Below, in pieces: positions 17,293-24,925 of a DNA stretch of 64,000 nucleotides. The notes below the pieces were generated by a model. The model saw nothing but the letters and a program-made list of their open reading frames with translations. It was not told where the DNA came from and made no database searches. Location of the stretch: NCBI RefSeq assembly GCF_014243345.1, contig NZ_JACLZF010000001.1, positions 62,001 through 126,000 of the forward strand, in the 5' to 3' direction. The first letter of the stretch is position 1; the number at the start of each line of letters is the position of its first letter. Origin of the DNA: Robiginitalea sp. SC105. GTDB taxonomy: Bacteria > Bacteroidota > Bacteroidia > Flavobacteriales > Flavobacteriaceae. The translations under genes were made by a program, and so were the position numbers.

Positions 17293-18168
17293 TTATTCGT
17301 TGTCCACGTCGTCCTCGAATTTGGTGTCGGCCATCCGGGTTTTCGAAAAATCCAGCTTTTTGAAGTCGATATCCGATTCCTCCTCATCGTAATCGAACAC
17401 CAGCAGTTTCCGTGTATCAATGCCCGAGAGGTTCCTGAAGGACTCAAAGTCATTGTTCTGGAGCTGCAGCACCTCCAGGCTCGCAAGCTGGCCAAACGTC
17501 TCGGGAATGGCACCTCCCAATCGGTTGTTCGACAAGACGAGTTCCTTCAGGGCTGTCAGGTTCCCCATGCTGCTCGGCAGGTCCCCGTACAGCTGGTTCT
17601 CAAACAGGCCCAGGGCCTGCAAATTCCTGAGCTCGCCTATGCGTTCCGGGATCCGGCCATAGAACTGGTTGCTGGACAGGTTCAGCACCTCCAGTTGGGT
17701 AAGGGCCCCGATCCCGTCCGGGATGCGGCCCGACAGGAAATTGTTGAAGGCGGAGAATTCCCGGAGTTCCGTTAACTGCGCGATGGTTTCAGGTACCTCT
17801 CCCCTGAGCCGGTTCATTTCGATTTTCAGGACGCGCAGTTCCCGCAAATCAAAAACCTGGACCGGGAGCTGGCCCGTCAGGTTGTTGAAAGCGAGGTTCA
17901 GGGTTTCCAGTTCCTTCAGCGCGCCGATGCTCTCCGGCAAAGACCCCATCAGGTTGTTGTGGAATAATTTCAGCCCGACAACATGGTTATCCCTGACGGT
18001 GACCCCGTACCAGGCCTCCACCGGTTCGTCCAGGTTCCAATTCCTGACCCAGTGAACCCCATTGGTGGATTCATAAAGGTCGATCAACGCTTTTTTCTCG
18101 CTGCCTGGCACCCGGGCGAAGGCCACCAGGCCGGTAACAAGGCACAAAATCGATAGTAGTCTTTTCAT
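17293..18168 (-). CDS. Secreted leucine-rich-repeat protein (plant-type LRR)
   Basis: A 291-residue protein with a signal peptide (LLSILCLVTGLVAFA), an N-terminal cap (EKKALIDLYESTNGVHWVRN with WYGVTV) and about eight 23-24-residue repeats of the form LxxLxxLxLxxNxLxGxIPxxIGxL (for example LEVLNLSSNQFYGRIPERIG). This is the plant-type LRR pattern, likely a protein-binding surface. The last 35 residues are acidic and no repeat (ESDIDFKKLDF...FEDDVDNE). There is no T9SS C-terminal domain that I can see, so it may be periplasmic. Single-gene transcript with a clear terminator. Confidence 0.85.
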   Translation of the reverse strand: MKRLLSILCLVTGLVAFARVPGSEKKALIDLYESTNGVHWVRNWNLDEPVEAWYGVTVRDNHVVGLKLFHNNLMGSLPESIGALKELETLNLAFNNLTGQLPVQVFDLRELRVLKIEMNRLRGEVPETIAQLTELREFSAFNNFLSGRIPDGIGALTQLEVLNLSSNQFYGRIPERIGELRNLQALGLFENQLYGDLPSSMGNLTALKELVLSNNRLGGAIPETFGQLASLEVLQLQNNDFESFRNLSGIDTRKLLVFDYDEEESDIDFKKLDFSKTRMADTKFEDDVDNE

Positions 18169-18440
18169 CGTCGCAATTTCTCAGGGGTTAACACTCGTCC
18201 TGCAACTTCTCCTTTTCCTATATATAACTAAAGAATTTACCTACAATATAAGTAAATAGGAACCTTCAATCCCCGAAAATTTCGTTAAGTGGCCCGATTT
18301 TGTTGTAAAAGCCCGGTTTCTTGTGGTTTGGTGCGGGTGCGCGACCCCGCCGGGTCTCAAGCCTCGGGAAAACAGCCCTTTCCCCGGGGGGTATCCTGGC
18401 AAATCAGGACTGGGTACCCCTCCCGTCTACACGGGCACGT

Positions 18441-20360
18441 TCACCCCAGGGACTCCAGCTCGGCTGCCAGGTCTTCCCATTGCCCCATCAGGCGTTCCAA
18501 ATCCTTCTTCTTTGCCTGGTAGGCGTCAAAGAAGCCGGGTTCGGCAATGGTCTGGTCGTATTCCATCAGCAGGCGGTGGTCGATCTCCTTGATTTCCTTT
18601 TCCAGGGACTGTATGCGGGTTTCCACGGTACCCAGCTTATTGCTGAGGGATTTCCGACGCTTCCGGTCCGCATGGGCATCGGCCCCGCTGCCGGGCGTGG
18701 CTTGTTCCGGCTGATTGCCTGGCGGGTCCCGTTTCTCGATGGCCCTGAAGTCCTCTGCCTGCCGCTGTTCGAGGTAAAAGTCAATATCCCCGAGATAGGG
18801 TTTGATACCGCCGTCGCGGAATTCATACACCACACCGGTGAGCCCCTGCAGGAAGTCCCGGTCGTGGGAAACCAGGATAAGTGTCCCCTCGAAGTGGCTC
18901 AGGGCCTCCTTCAGCACCCGCTTGGATGGTATATCCAGGTGGTTGGTGGGTTCGTCCATGACCAGGACATTGAAAGGCTGCAACAACATGCGGGCCAGCG
19001 CCAGGCGGTTCCGCTCCCCCCCGGAGAGCACCTTCACGGGTTTTTCGACCTCCTCCCCCCGGAAGAGGAAGGCCCCGAGGATGTCCCTCACCCTGGGACG
19101 GGATTTTTCATCTGCGGCATCGGTCATGGTCTCCTCGACGGTCTTGTCACCGTCCAGGAATTCAGCCTGGTTCTGGGCAAAATACCCCAGCTGCACATTG
19201 TGCCCCAGTTTGCATTTCCCGGTGTGTTCCAGCTCCCCGACCAGGATGCGGGCCAGGGTGGTCTTCCCCTGCCCGTTCTGCCCGACAAAGGCGATTTTTT
19301 TTCCGCGTTCGATGAGCAGGTCGATCCCTTCCAGCACCCGGTTGTCCCCGTAGGACTTGGAAAGGTCCTCCAGTTCGGCGATGACCTTCCCGGGCTGTAC
19401 GGACAGGGGGAAGCGCAGGGACATGACCCCGGTCTCCTCCCGGTCTACCTCGATGCGCTCCATCTTATCGAGCTTTTTGATCAGCGACTGGGCCATGGAG
19501 GCCTTGGAGGATTTGGCCCGGAAGCGTTCAATGAGCCGCTCGGCCTGTTCGATCTCCCGCTGCTGGTTTTTCTGGGCGTTGAGTTGTTGCTCCCGGATTT
19601 CGTCACGGAGTTCCATAAAGCCCGAATACGGTTTCTGGTAATCGTAGATCCGCCCCAGGGAAATCTCGATGGTGCGGTTGGTGACCCTGTCCAGGAACAT
19701 CTTATCGTGGGAGACCAGCAGGACCGCCCCGGGGAATTGCTGTAGGAATTCCTCCAGCCAGATAATGGATTCGATATCGAGGTGGTTGGTGGGCTCATCG
19801 AGCAGGAGCAGGTCGTTTTCCTGCAGCAGCAGCTTGGCCAGTTCGATACGCATGCGCCAGCCCCCTGAAAAAGTAGTTGTCTGCGCCTGGAAATCGGACC
19901 TTTTGAAACCCAGCCCCAACAGGACCTTTTCCGTTTCCCCTTCGTACCGGTAGCCCCCGATCAGGTCGTACCGGTGGGTCATGTCGCTGAGGGAAACCAT
20001 CAAATCATGGTATTCCTCGCTTTCGTAATCCTCCCTTTCGGCCAGGGCCTGGTTTACCTTGTCCAGCTCCCGCTCCAGGGATTTAATTTCCGCAAAGGCC
20101 TGGTAGGCCTCCTCCAGGACCGTGCGGCCCTGCTCAAAATCAATGTCCTGCTTCAGGTAGCCGACACGCAGGCCCTTATCCCTTGAAATCGTCCCCGTGG
20201 TTGGTTCGGATTCCCCGCTGAGCAGCCGGAGCATGGTGGACTTCCCCGCCCCGTTCTTCCCGATGAGCCCGGCGCGGTCTCCCGGGCCCAGGCGAAAGGA
20301 AATATCGGAGAACAGGTCCTCCCCGGCAAAACTGACGGTAAGCTTGTGTACATTGATCAT
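18441..20360 (-). CDS. ABC-F family ATPase (ribosome-associated type)
   Basis: A 639-residue protein with two ATP-binding cassettes and no membrane segments. Walker A motifs are GKNGAGKST (about residue 38) and GQNGQGKTT (about 350); signature motifs are FSGGWRMRIEL and LSGGERNRLAL; Walker B ends in LLLDEPTNHLDIES and LVMDEPTNHLDIPS. A linker helix pair (about 240-310) and a coiled-coil C-terminal domain (last 80 residues, RKSLSNKLGTVETRIQSLEKEI) fit the Uup-like subgroup. ABC-F proteins act on the ribosome in translation rescue. The start MINVHKLTVSF at 20360 fits the family; an earlier ATG at 20408 would add 16 atypical residues. Confidence 0.92.
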   Translation of the reverse strand: MINVHKLTVSFAGEDLFSDISFRLGPGDRAGLIGKNGAGKSTMLRLLSGESEPTTGTISRDKGLRVGYLKQDIDFEQGRTVLEEAYQAFAEIKSLERELDKVNQALAEREDYESEEYHDLMVSLSDMTHRYDLIGGYRYEGETEKVLLGLGFKRSDFQAQTTTFSGGWRMRIELAKLLLQENDLLLLDEPTNHLDIESIIWLEEFLQQFPGAVLLVSHDKMFLDRVTNRTIEISLGRIYDYQKPYSGFMELRDEIREQQLNAQKNQQREIEQAERLIERFRAKSSKASMAQSLIKKLDKMERIEVDREETGVMSLRFPLSVQPGKVIAELEDLSKSYGDNRVLEGIDLLIERGKKIAFVGQNGQGKTTLARILVGELEHTGKCKLGHNVQLGYFAQNQAEFLDGDKTVEETMTDAADEKSRPRVRDILGAFLFRGEEVEKPVKVLSGGERNRLALARMLLQPFNVLVMDEPTNHLDIPSKRVLKEALSHFEGTLILVSHDRDFLQGLTGVVYEFRDGGIKPYLGDIDFYLEQRQAEDFRAIEKRDPPGNQPEQATPGSGADAHADRKRRKSLSNKLGTVETRIQSLEKEIKEIDHRLLMEYDQTIAEPGFFDAYQAKKKDLERLMGQWEDLAAELESLG

Positions 20361-20435
20361 GGCAACATCATAAGGTGCGGACAGCCCGAAGACGCTTTCC
20401 GGCTGCAAAATTCATAAAATTTAGCGGAATGCGGG

Positions 20436-21497
20436 CTATCCGGGCGACTTTCCGTAAAATTTCCCGTAGCGGGCCAGGTCTATTTCGGGCGGCAGGGGCG
20501 TACCGGATTCCACAAAATCTGCCAGGCACGCGGCCGCATAGGGCGCGAGCAACACACCCCGGGAACCCATCCCGTTCAGGGCCAGCAGGCGGGGGTGTTC
20601 CGGATGGCGCCCCGCCAGCGGGCGGCGGTCCGGCACCGTCGGCCGGATACCGGCCGACTGGTTTTCCACCTCGAAATCCACCTTCAGGATATGCCCCAAT
20701 TTCCGGGTCAGTTCTTCACGTGCAGCCGGGGTGGGCTCCGGGCTGAAATCATTCCGCCCGTAGGTGGCCCCCACGCGGTAGCGGTCGTTCCCCTCCGGGA
20801 TGAGGAAAACCCCCGACTTAATGATCCGGCCCTCCCCAAGCCCTGGGATGCGGACAGTCAGGAGTTCACCCTTGCTGCCCTGCAGCGGCAGGTACCTGAA
20901 AAACGGGTTGGCCCGCATGCCGAACCCCTCGCAAAAGACCACGTACCTCGATTTGATATCCCCATAGGCCACTTCCTCCCCGTAAAGGCGCAGGGATCCA
21001 TGGTCAAAGGATTCGGCCCGGAGCGCCCCCTGCCGGTGCAACAGGGACCGGTAGGCCGTGAGGAGCTTGGCCGTATGCAAACGGCCGGTTTCAAGGACCT
21101 CCCCAAAGCCAAAAGGCGCGTCCAGCCCCGGATTGTCGTTCCGCAGCAGCCTTGGCGACAGAAAGCGGGAAAGCCCGGGCCGGTCGGCGGCCTCGAACCA
21201 GGCATTTTGCTCCTCTGCCGAGGCAAACCTCCTCAGGATGGGCAGCTTTTCATCGAAGCTGCCGCCGAGCTTTTCCTGCAGCCGCTGGTAGAAAGGGATG
21301 GAAAAGTCCATGAGCCGCCCCCCCTCCCAGGTGAGGTTCAGCCGTTTCAGCACCACCGGGTTGTACAAACCGGCAGCCACCAAAGAAGCCTGGCGGGAGG
21401 AATCGTCAAAGACGCAGATCCTGTGCCCCCGGGACTGCAGGGTTTCCGCCATGGCCATACCGGCGAGGCCGGAGCCGATAATCAGGTAATCGAACAT
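20436..21497 (-). CDS. FAD-dependent oxidoreductase (DAO family)
   Basis: A 353-residue protein starting with the dinucleotide-binding motif MFDYLIIGSGLAGMAMAETL (GxGxxG at residues 8-13), with a C-terminal FAD motif (NGMGSRGVLLAPYAAACLA). It belongs to the D-amino-acid oxidase/glycine oxidase-like fold family and may be related to the C-terminal domain of MnmC-type enzymes; the substrate is unknown. The start at 21497 was chosen because the -7 box TACCTTTG ends only 5 nt upstream, so the mRNA may be leaderless. An upstream ATG at 21692 would run through the gldN terminator and is rejected. Confidence 0.85.
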   Translation of the reverse strand: MFDYLIIGSGLAGMAMAETLQSRGHRICVFDDSSRQASLVAAGLYNPVVLKRLNLTWEGGRLMDFSIPFYQRLQEKLGGSFDEKLPILRRFASAEEQNAWFEAADRPGLSRFLSPRLLRNDNPGLDAPFGFGEVLETGRLHTAKLLTAYRSLLHRQGALRAESFDHGSLRLYGEEVAYGDIKSRYVVFCEGFGMRANPFFRYLPLQGSKGELLTVRIPGLGEGRIIKSGVFLIPEGNDRYRVGATYGRNDFSPEPTPAAREELTRKLGHILKVDFEVENQSAGIRPTVPDRRPLAGRHPEHPRLLALNGMGSRGVLLAPYAAACLADFVESGTPLPPEIDLARYGKFYGKSPG

Positions 21498-21502
21498 AGG
21501 CG

Positions 21503-21510
21503 CAAAGGTA
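21503..21510 (-). promoter_or_regulatory. -7 promoter box directly before the FAD oxidoreductase
   Basis: TACCTTTG on the minus strand, exact consensus, ends 5 nt before ATG 21497. Transcription would start at or next to the start codon, giving a leaderless or near-leaderless mRNA. Confidence 0.6.
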
Positions 21511-21529
21511 GTCAAGCTGCACACAAAAA

Positions 21530-21559
21530 AACAGCCCCGGCACGGATGCCGGGGCTGTT
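21530..21559 (-). terminator. Rho-independent terminator after gldN
   Basis: A perfect 13-bp stem (arms 21530-21542 and 21547-21559) with a 4-nt loop. On the minus strand it is followed by a run of seven T. It lies 27 nt after the gldN stop and ends the gld operon. Confidence 0.88.
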
Positions 21560-21585
21560 CTACATTTGAATTGGAAAGGGCTTGA

Positions 21586-22488
21586 TCAATAGGCCCACAT
21601 ATCTTGTTCGCGGTTTCGGATCTGCTCCTTGATACGCTGGGACTCCAGTAGCTGGAACAGCGCATTGTCGGTGATGTAATCGCGAATCTCACGATCCCCG
21701 TGGACGTTGTCCTCCTTGTAGATGATCGCGTTGAAACGACGGGCGTTCAGCAGCATGTCAAAGGAGAGCGGCTGGGCCGAATTCCCCTGGTTGAATACCT
21801 TGGCCTCGTGCAGGATCTGCCGGGCACTCGGGTACCACACCCAGAAGAGGGGCACCAACGCGTCCTCGGGGGCCATCGACTCGTCGTCGATGAAGTTCAC
21901 GTCCGGGGCAACCGGGGCAATCCCCAGCAGCCGGTACTTGAGCTCCCCCTGCCGCTTGTCGAAGTACCACATCCCCTTGATGCGGTATTCCTCGATATCG
22001 CCGGCGTTGATTTCACGCTCATTGATGTATTCCGCGGAAACCTGTTCGCCCGCGTTCACCTGCTCGTACCCCAGGTCGGTGGTGTCCACCTTCTTGAGGG
22101 TCGCCTTCAGGTCGTTGAAATTCCGCTTTTCGGTGAAGTATGAATCCACATACACATCGGTCAGCTTGCCGTTCTTGATGTTCTTGATAAAGACATCGTA
22201 AAGCGAGCGGCGATCCGACCCGATATCCACCGTGTCAATCGGATAGTAGAGCGGGAAATTCACCCGCTCGTCCAGGTCGATGGTCTCCCATACGGTTTTG
22301 GACCACAGGATGTCGCGGTCGTCCACGTATCCATAATCCAAAGGCGCATCGTTATCCATCGCCTTCTGGGCCTCGGTCCGCATCCCGATCTCCTCCGGCT
22401 TTTTGGCGTTGAGGATGTTGGCTTGCGCCCATCCGGCCACCGGGAGAGCAGCTGCTGCTCCGAGTACTAAAACTTTTTTCCAATTCAT
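21586..22488 (-). CDS. gldN: Gliding motility/type IX secretion protein GldN
   Basis: A 300-residue periplasmic protein with a signal peptide (LVLGAAAALPVAGWAQA). It is recognised as GldN/PorN by sequence (DRDILWSKTVWETIDLDERVNFPLYYP; DLGYEQVNAGEQVSAEYINEREI) and by its place after gldM. GldN pairs with the lipoprotein GldK to form a periplasmic ring linked to the outer membrane, needed for type IX secretion and gliding. It is the last gene of the block, 83 nt after gldM with a stem-loop between, and followed by a strong terminator. Length is typical. Confidence 0.95.
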   Translation of the reverse strand: MNWKKVLVLGAAAALPVAGWAQANILNAKKPEEIGMRTEAQKAMDNDAPLDYGYVDDRDILWSKTVWETIDLDERVNFPLYYPIDTVDIGSDRRSLYDVFIKNIKNGKLTDVYVDSYFTEKRNFNDLKATLKKVDTTDLGYEQVNAGEQVSAEYINEREINAGDIEEYRIKGMWYFDKRQGELKYRLLGIAPVAPDVNFIDDESMAPEDALVPLFWVWYPSARQILHEAKVFNQGNSAQPLSFDMLLNARRFNAIIYKEDNVHGDREIRDYITDNALFQLLESQRIKEQIRNREQDMWAY

Positions 22489-22517
22489 TGTATCGATGTA
22501 TTTCAGTTCCTAAAATA

Positions 22518-22549
22518 CCGCGCAGCAGGCCCGCAGGCTCGCTGCGCGG
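22518..22549 (-). promoter_or_regulatory. Hairpin in the gldM-gldN gap
   Basis: A perfect 9-bp GC-rich stem (CCGCGCAGC with GCTGCGCGG) with a 14-nt loop lies between gldM and gldN. On the minus strand it is followed by TATTTTAGG, a weak T-run. It may be a partial terminator or an RNA-processing or stability element that sets the GldN level. Confidence 0.5.
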
Positions 22550-22571
22550 ATTAGCAATTAAATTCTAAAAC

Positions 22572-24140
22572 CTAGTTGGTGAGCTCCACCACTACGGGGG
22601 ACACCTTCTTCAATTTATAACTCCGGTTGTTGGTGATGTAGGCTTCGATATCAAATATCTGAACCGCATCGCCACGGCCGGCCCGGCGCAGGGCAGCTTT
22701 GGCCCGTGCATCGAGTTTGTTGCCGTTAACCTCCACAGTCGGTTGTCCGGGGACTTTCAGCTTGAAGCCGCTGATTTCCATGTTCAGGTCAAAATCGAAA
22801 TCTTCGAGCATGGCACCGATCGTAGCGATCTCCAGGTTGCCCCTCGGCATCTTGACACTACCGCTCTCACCGCGGATGGTGCCGGAAGGCCTCGGGATAT
22901 CCTTGATCCGGAACTCGCTGTTGGTCGAGATCCGCTGTCCGTCAGGCAGCGTACCGGAGGCGGTGATGGTCACCGTACGGCCCGTGCCGGGGTTCATCAC
23001 ATAGTTGCTTCCGCTGCGCTTGGTCAGGCCGGAGGCCGATGCGGACACCTTGTTGTCCGGGATACCGGGGATGGAGATGGTCATCGGGTTGGCAACACCG
23101 CGGTAAACCACATTCATCTTGTCGGCAGAGATCACCGCAGCATTGGGCTTGGAAATGGTAGAGAAGCTGTTTTTCACAGGTACTTCCGTCTCCTGGCCAT
23201 CCTGCATGTAAATCAGGGTACCGGCGATTTCGTGGTCTCCGGGGTTCCCGGCTCCGATCAGCAGCTCAACGCCACCTTCCTTCAGCTGGTAATCCGAGCC
23301 CTCAGAGAGCTTGCGGCCATCCAGGGTCAGCTCGGCGCGAACCGGCTTGGCAGACTTGTCGGTCTTGCCCAGGACAATGCTGCCGCTGAACCGCTCGCCT
23401 GAATAAAAGGCAGACTTTTCAGACTCCAGCAGGGTGGAGAAATTGGTCAGGGATACCTGGGAAGTCAGCTCGCCCTGGAGCATCGCTTTCAGGGCAGCCT
23501 CTTCGGTCGCCTTGATATCCGATTGCAGGGAAGTGATCTTCGTCAGGGAGGCGATCAGCGGGAAGCCTTCGTAGTGGTAGTTGATCCAGTCTACTTTGAC
23601 CCCGTCGCGACGCTCCACCTTTCCGTTTTCGTCTCCGGTCTTGAAACGCGTTTTAACCGCGTCCTGTACTTCCGGGAAACCGTCCCCGAGGATGCCCAGC
23701 ACCTGGGTGCGGTACTCCTCGATACGCTTCATGAACTCCTGTCCCTGGGGGGCCAGGTTATCGCCCTGGAAGAATTTCTGGTCCAGGTAATCGGACTTGT
23801 CCATTACCGTGTAATCCGTCGGGTCCTCGATGTCCTTTACCATGCTTTCCTTCAATTCCTCGAGGTAGGTAAAGTACTCCTGGGACAGCTGCTTGATCTG
23901 CTGAGCGTCCTGATAGAGCTCCGCGTATTTGGCAGCGTCCTCCGACGCTTTTGTCTCAAGGCTTGCCAAAAACGCTTGGTTGTTTTCGGTGGCCTTGCTA
24001 TTGGAAGTCTCCAGCTTTTCGTTCATAAGACCGAAGGCAGCCAGCACTTCCTTGCTCATATTCAACGCCAACATCGCGATGAAGATCAAATACATCAAAT
24101 TGATCATCTTCTGACGTGGTGATTGTTTTCCTGATGCCAT
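22572..24140 (-). CDS. gldM: Gliding motility/type IX secretion motor protein GldM
   Basis: A 522-residue inner-membrane protein. The N-terminus MASGKQSPRQKMINLMYLIF carries the conserved Arg9 just before the single transmembrane helix (about residues 13-34). About 480 periplasmic residues follow, which in known structures form four domains (D1-D4) as a dimer. With GldL it makes the proton-driven rotary motor that powers type IX secretion and gliding. The gene begins 56 nt after gldL, and a 13-bp inverted repeat in that gap may control its translation. Confidence 0.96.
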   Translation of the reverse strand: MASGKQSPRQKMINLMYLIFIAMLALNMSKEVLAAFGLMNEKLETSNSKATENNQAFLASLETKASEDAAKYAELYQDAQQIKQLSQEYFTYLEELKESMVKDIEDPTDYTVMDKSDYLDQKFFQGDNLAPQGQEFMKRIEEYRTQVLGILGDGFPEVQDAVKTRFKTGDENGKVERRDGVKVDWINYHYEGFPLIASLTKITSLQSDIKATEEAALKAMLQGELTSQVSLTNFSTLLESEKSAFYSGERFSGSIVLGKTDKSAKPVRAELTLDGRKLSEGSDYQLKEGGVELLIGAGNPGDHEIAGTLIYMQDGQETEVPVKNSFSTISKPNAAVISADKMNVVYRGVANPMTISIPGIPDNKVSASASGLTKRSGSNYVMNPGTGRTVTITASGTLPDGQRISTNSEFRIKDIPRPSGTIRGESGSVKMPRGNLEIATIGAMLEDFDFDLNMEISGFKLKVPGQPTVEVNGNKLDARAKAALRRAGRGDAVQIFDIEAYITNNRSYKLKKVSPVVVELTN

Positions 24141-24145
24141 TATAT

Positions 24146-24200
24146 CTAATTAGTTGTTAACAGTTACTTTGATTTGGGATTTAGAACAACAACTAATTAG
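24146..24200 (-). repeat. 13-bp inverted repeat across the gldL stop and the gldM leader
   Basis: CTAATTAGTTGTT (24146-24158) and AACAACTAATTAG (24188-24200) are perfect reverse complements 29 nt apart. In the mRNA the 5' arm includes the gldL stop codon and the 3' arm ends 5 nt before the gldM ATG. The stem is AT-rich, unlike the surrounding GC-rich coding sequence. Confidence 0.75.
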
Positions 24201-24847
24201 TTTCTGTTCATGGCAGACAGCATACCGCCGTAGACGCCGTTGAGCGAAGACAGGTTGCTTGCCAGGGACTCCATCTGATCCTTGAGGGCGCCGGCGTTCT
24301 GAACCACTTCCTCATTGATGGAAGCCTGACGGCTGGCACTCTCGAGCTGAACTTTGTAGAGGCTGTTGAGCGACTCCATCTGGGACGCGGCCTGGGAAAG
24401 TTCTTCAGAGTATTTTTTGGTATGCTCAATCGCATCTGCAGTAGGGGCAATGCCCTTGGCAGCGCCTTCGAAGTTGCGGATGCTTTCGCCCAGGCTGTTG
24501 AACAGGCTGGCGTCGATGTTGGCTTCCTTGAGGAGCTCGTCCAGTTTCCGGGAAAGGAGACCTTCGGCTTCTTTGGCTTCTTCGGCTTGTTTTTTACGAT
24601 TGTTGCTCTGGGCTCCGGCAAGTTCCGGGTAAACCAGGGACCAATCGTATTCATCGTCCACGGGTTCAAATGCACTGATAGCGAAGATGAGTGCCTCAGT
24701 GATCAGACCGACTGCGAGCAGCAACCCACCGGTAAGCGGGCCGAATTCCCAGTGCAGAATCTTGAACAGCGCCCCGATGATCACCACCGAAGCACCCAGG
24801 CCGTAGGCCATGTTAAAGAGCTTTTTTGTTGATTTAGACTGTGCCAT
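24197..24847 (-). CDS. gldL: Gliding motility/type IX secretion motor protein GldL
   Basis: A 216-residue inner-membrane protein with two transmembrane helices at about residues 15-31 and 38-60. The second helix contains Glu51 (LITEALIFAIS), which corresponds to the conserved membrane glutamate implicated in proton coupling; Lys29, His32 and Glu61 are also present. The cytoplasmic remainder is helical (about 110-216, with QAEEAKEAEGLLSRKLDELL). GldL5-GldM2 complexes form the motor. It follows gldK by 78 nt of AT-rich sequence. Confidence 0.95.
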   Translation of the reverse strand: MAQSKSTKKLFNMAYGLGASVVIIGALFKILHWEFGPLTGGLLLAVGLITEALIFAISAFEPVDDEYDWSLVYPELAGAQSNNRKKQAEEAKEAEGLLSRKLDELLKEANIDASLFNSLGESIRNFEGAAKGIAPTADAIEHTKKYSEELSQAASQMESLNSLYKVQLESASRQASINEEVVQNAGALKDQMESLASNLSSLNGVYGGMLSAMNRN

Positions 24848-24925
24848 AATTTAGAATTTAATTGAATTTAAAAGTTAAAAATAAGTATTGGGTTAAGGTT
24901 TGATAAGCAATGTTAATAAGTTGGG

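Noticed and set aside
18169-18440. 272-nt gap between the LRR gene and the ABC-F gene, examined for RNA genes or remnants
   Set aside because: It contains a short CCCGT-CTAC-ACGGG hairpin without T-run and GC-rich sequence, but no tRNA fold, no open frame of note and no known motif.
21498-21692. A longer start for the FAD oxidoreductase at 21692
   Set aside because: The extra 65 residues would run through the gldN terminator stem, lack any family similarity, and lie upstream of a perfect promoter box.
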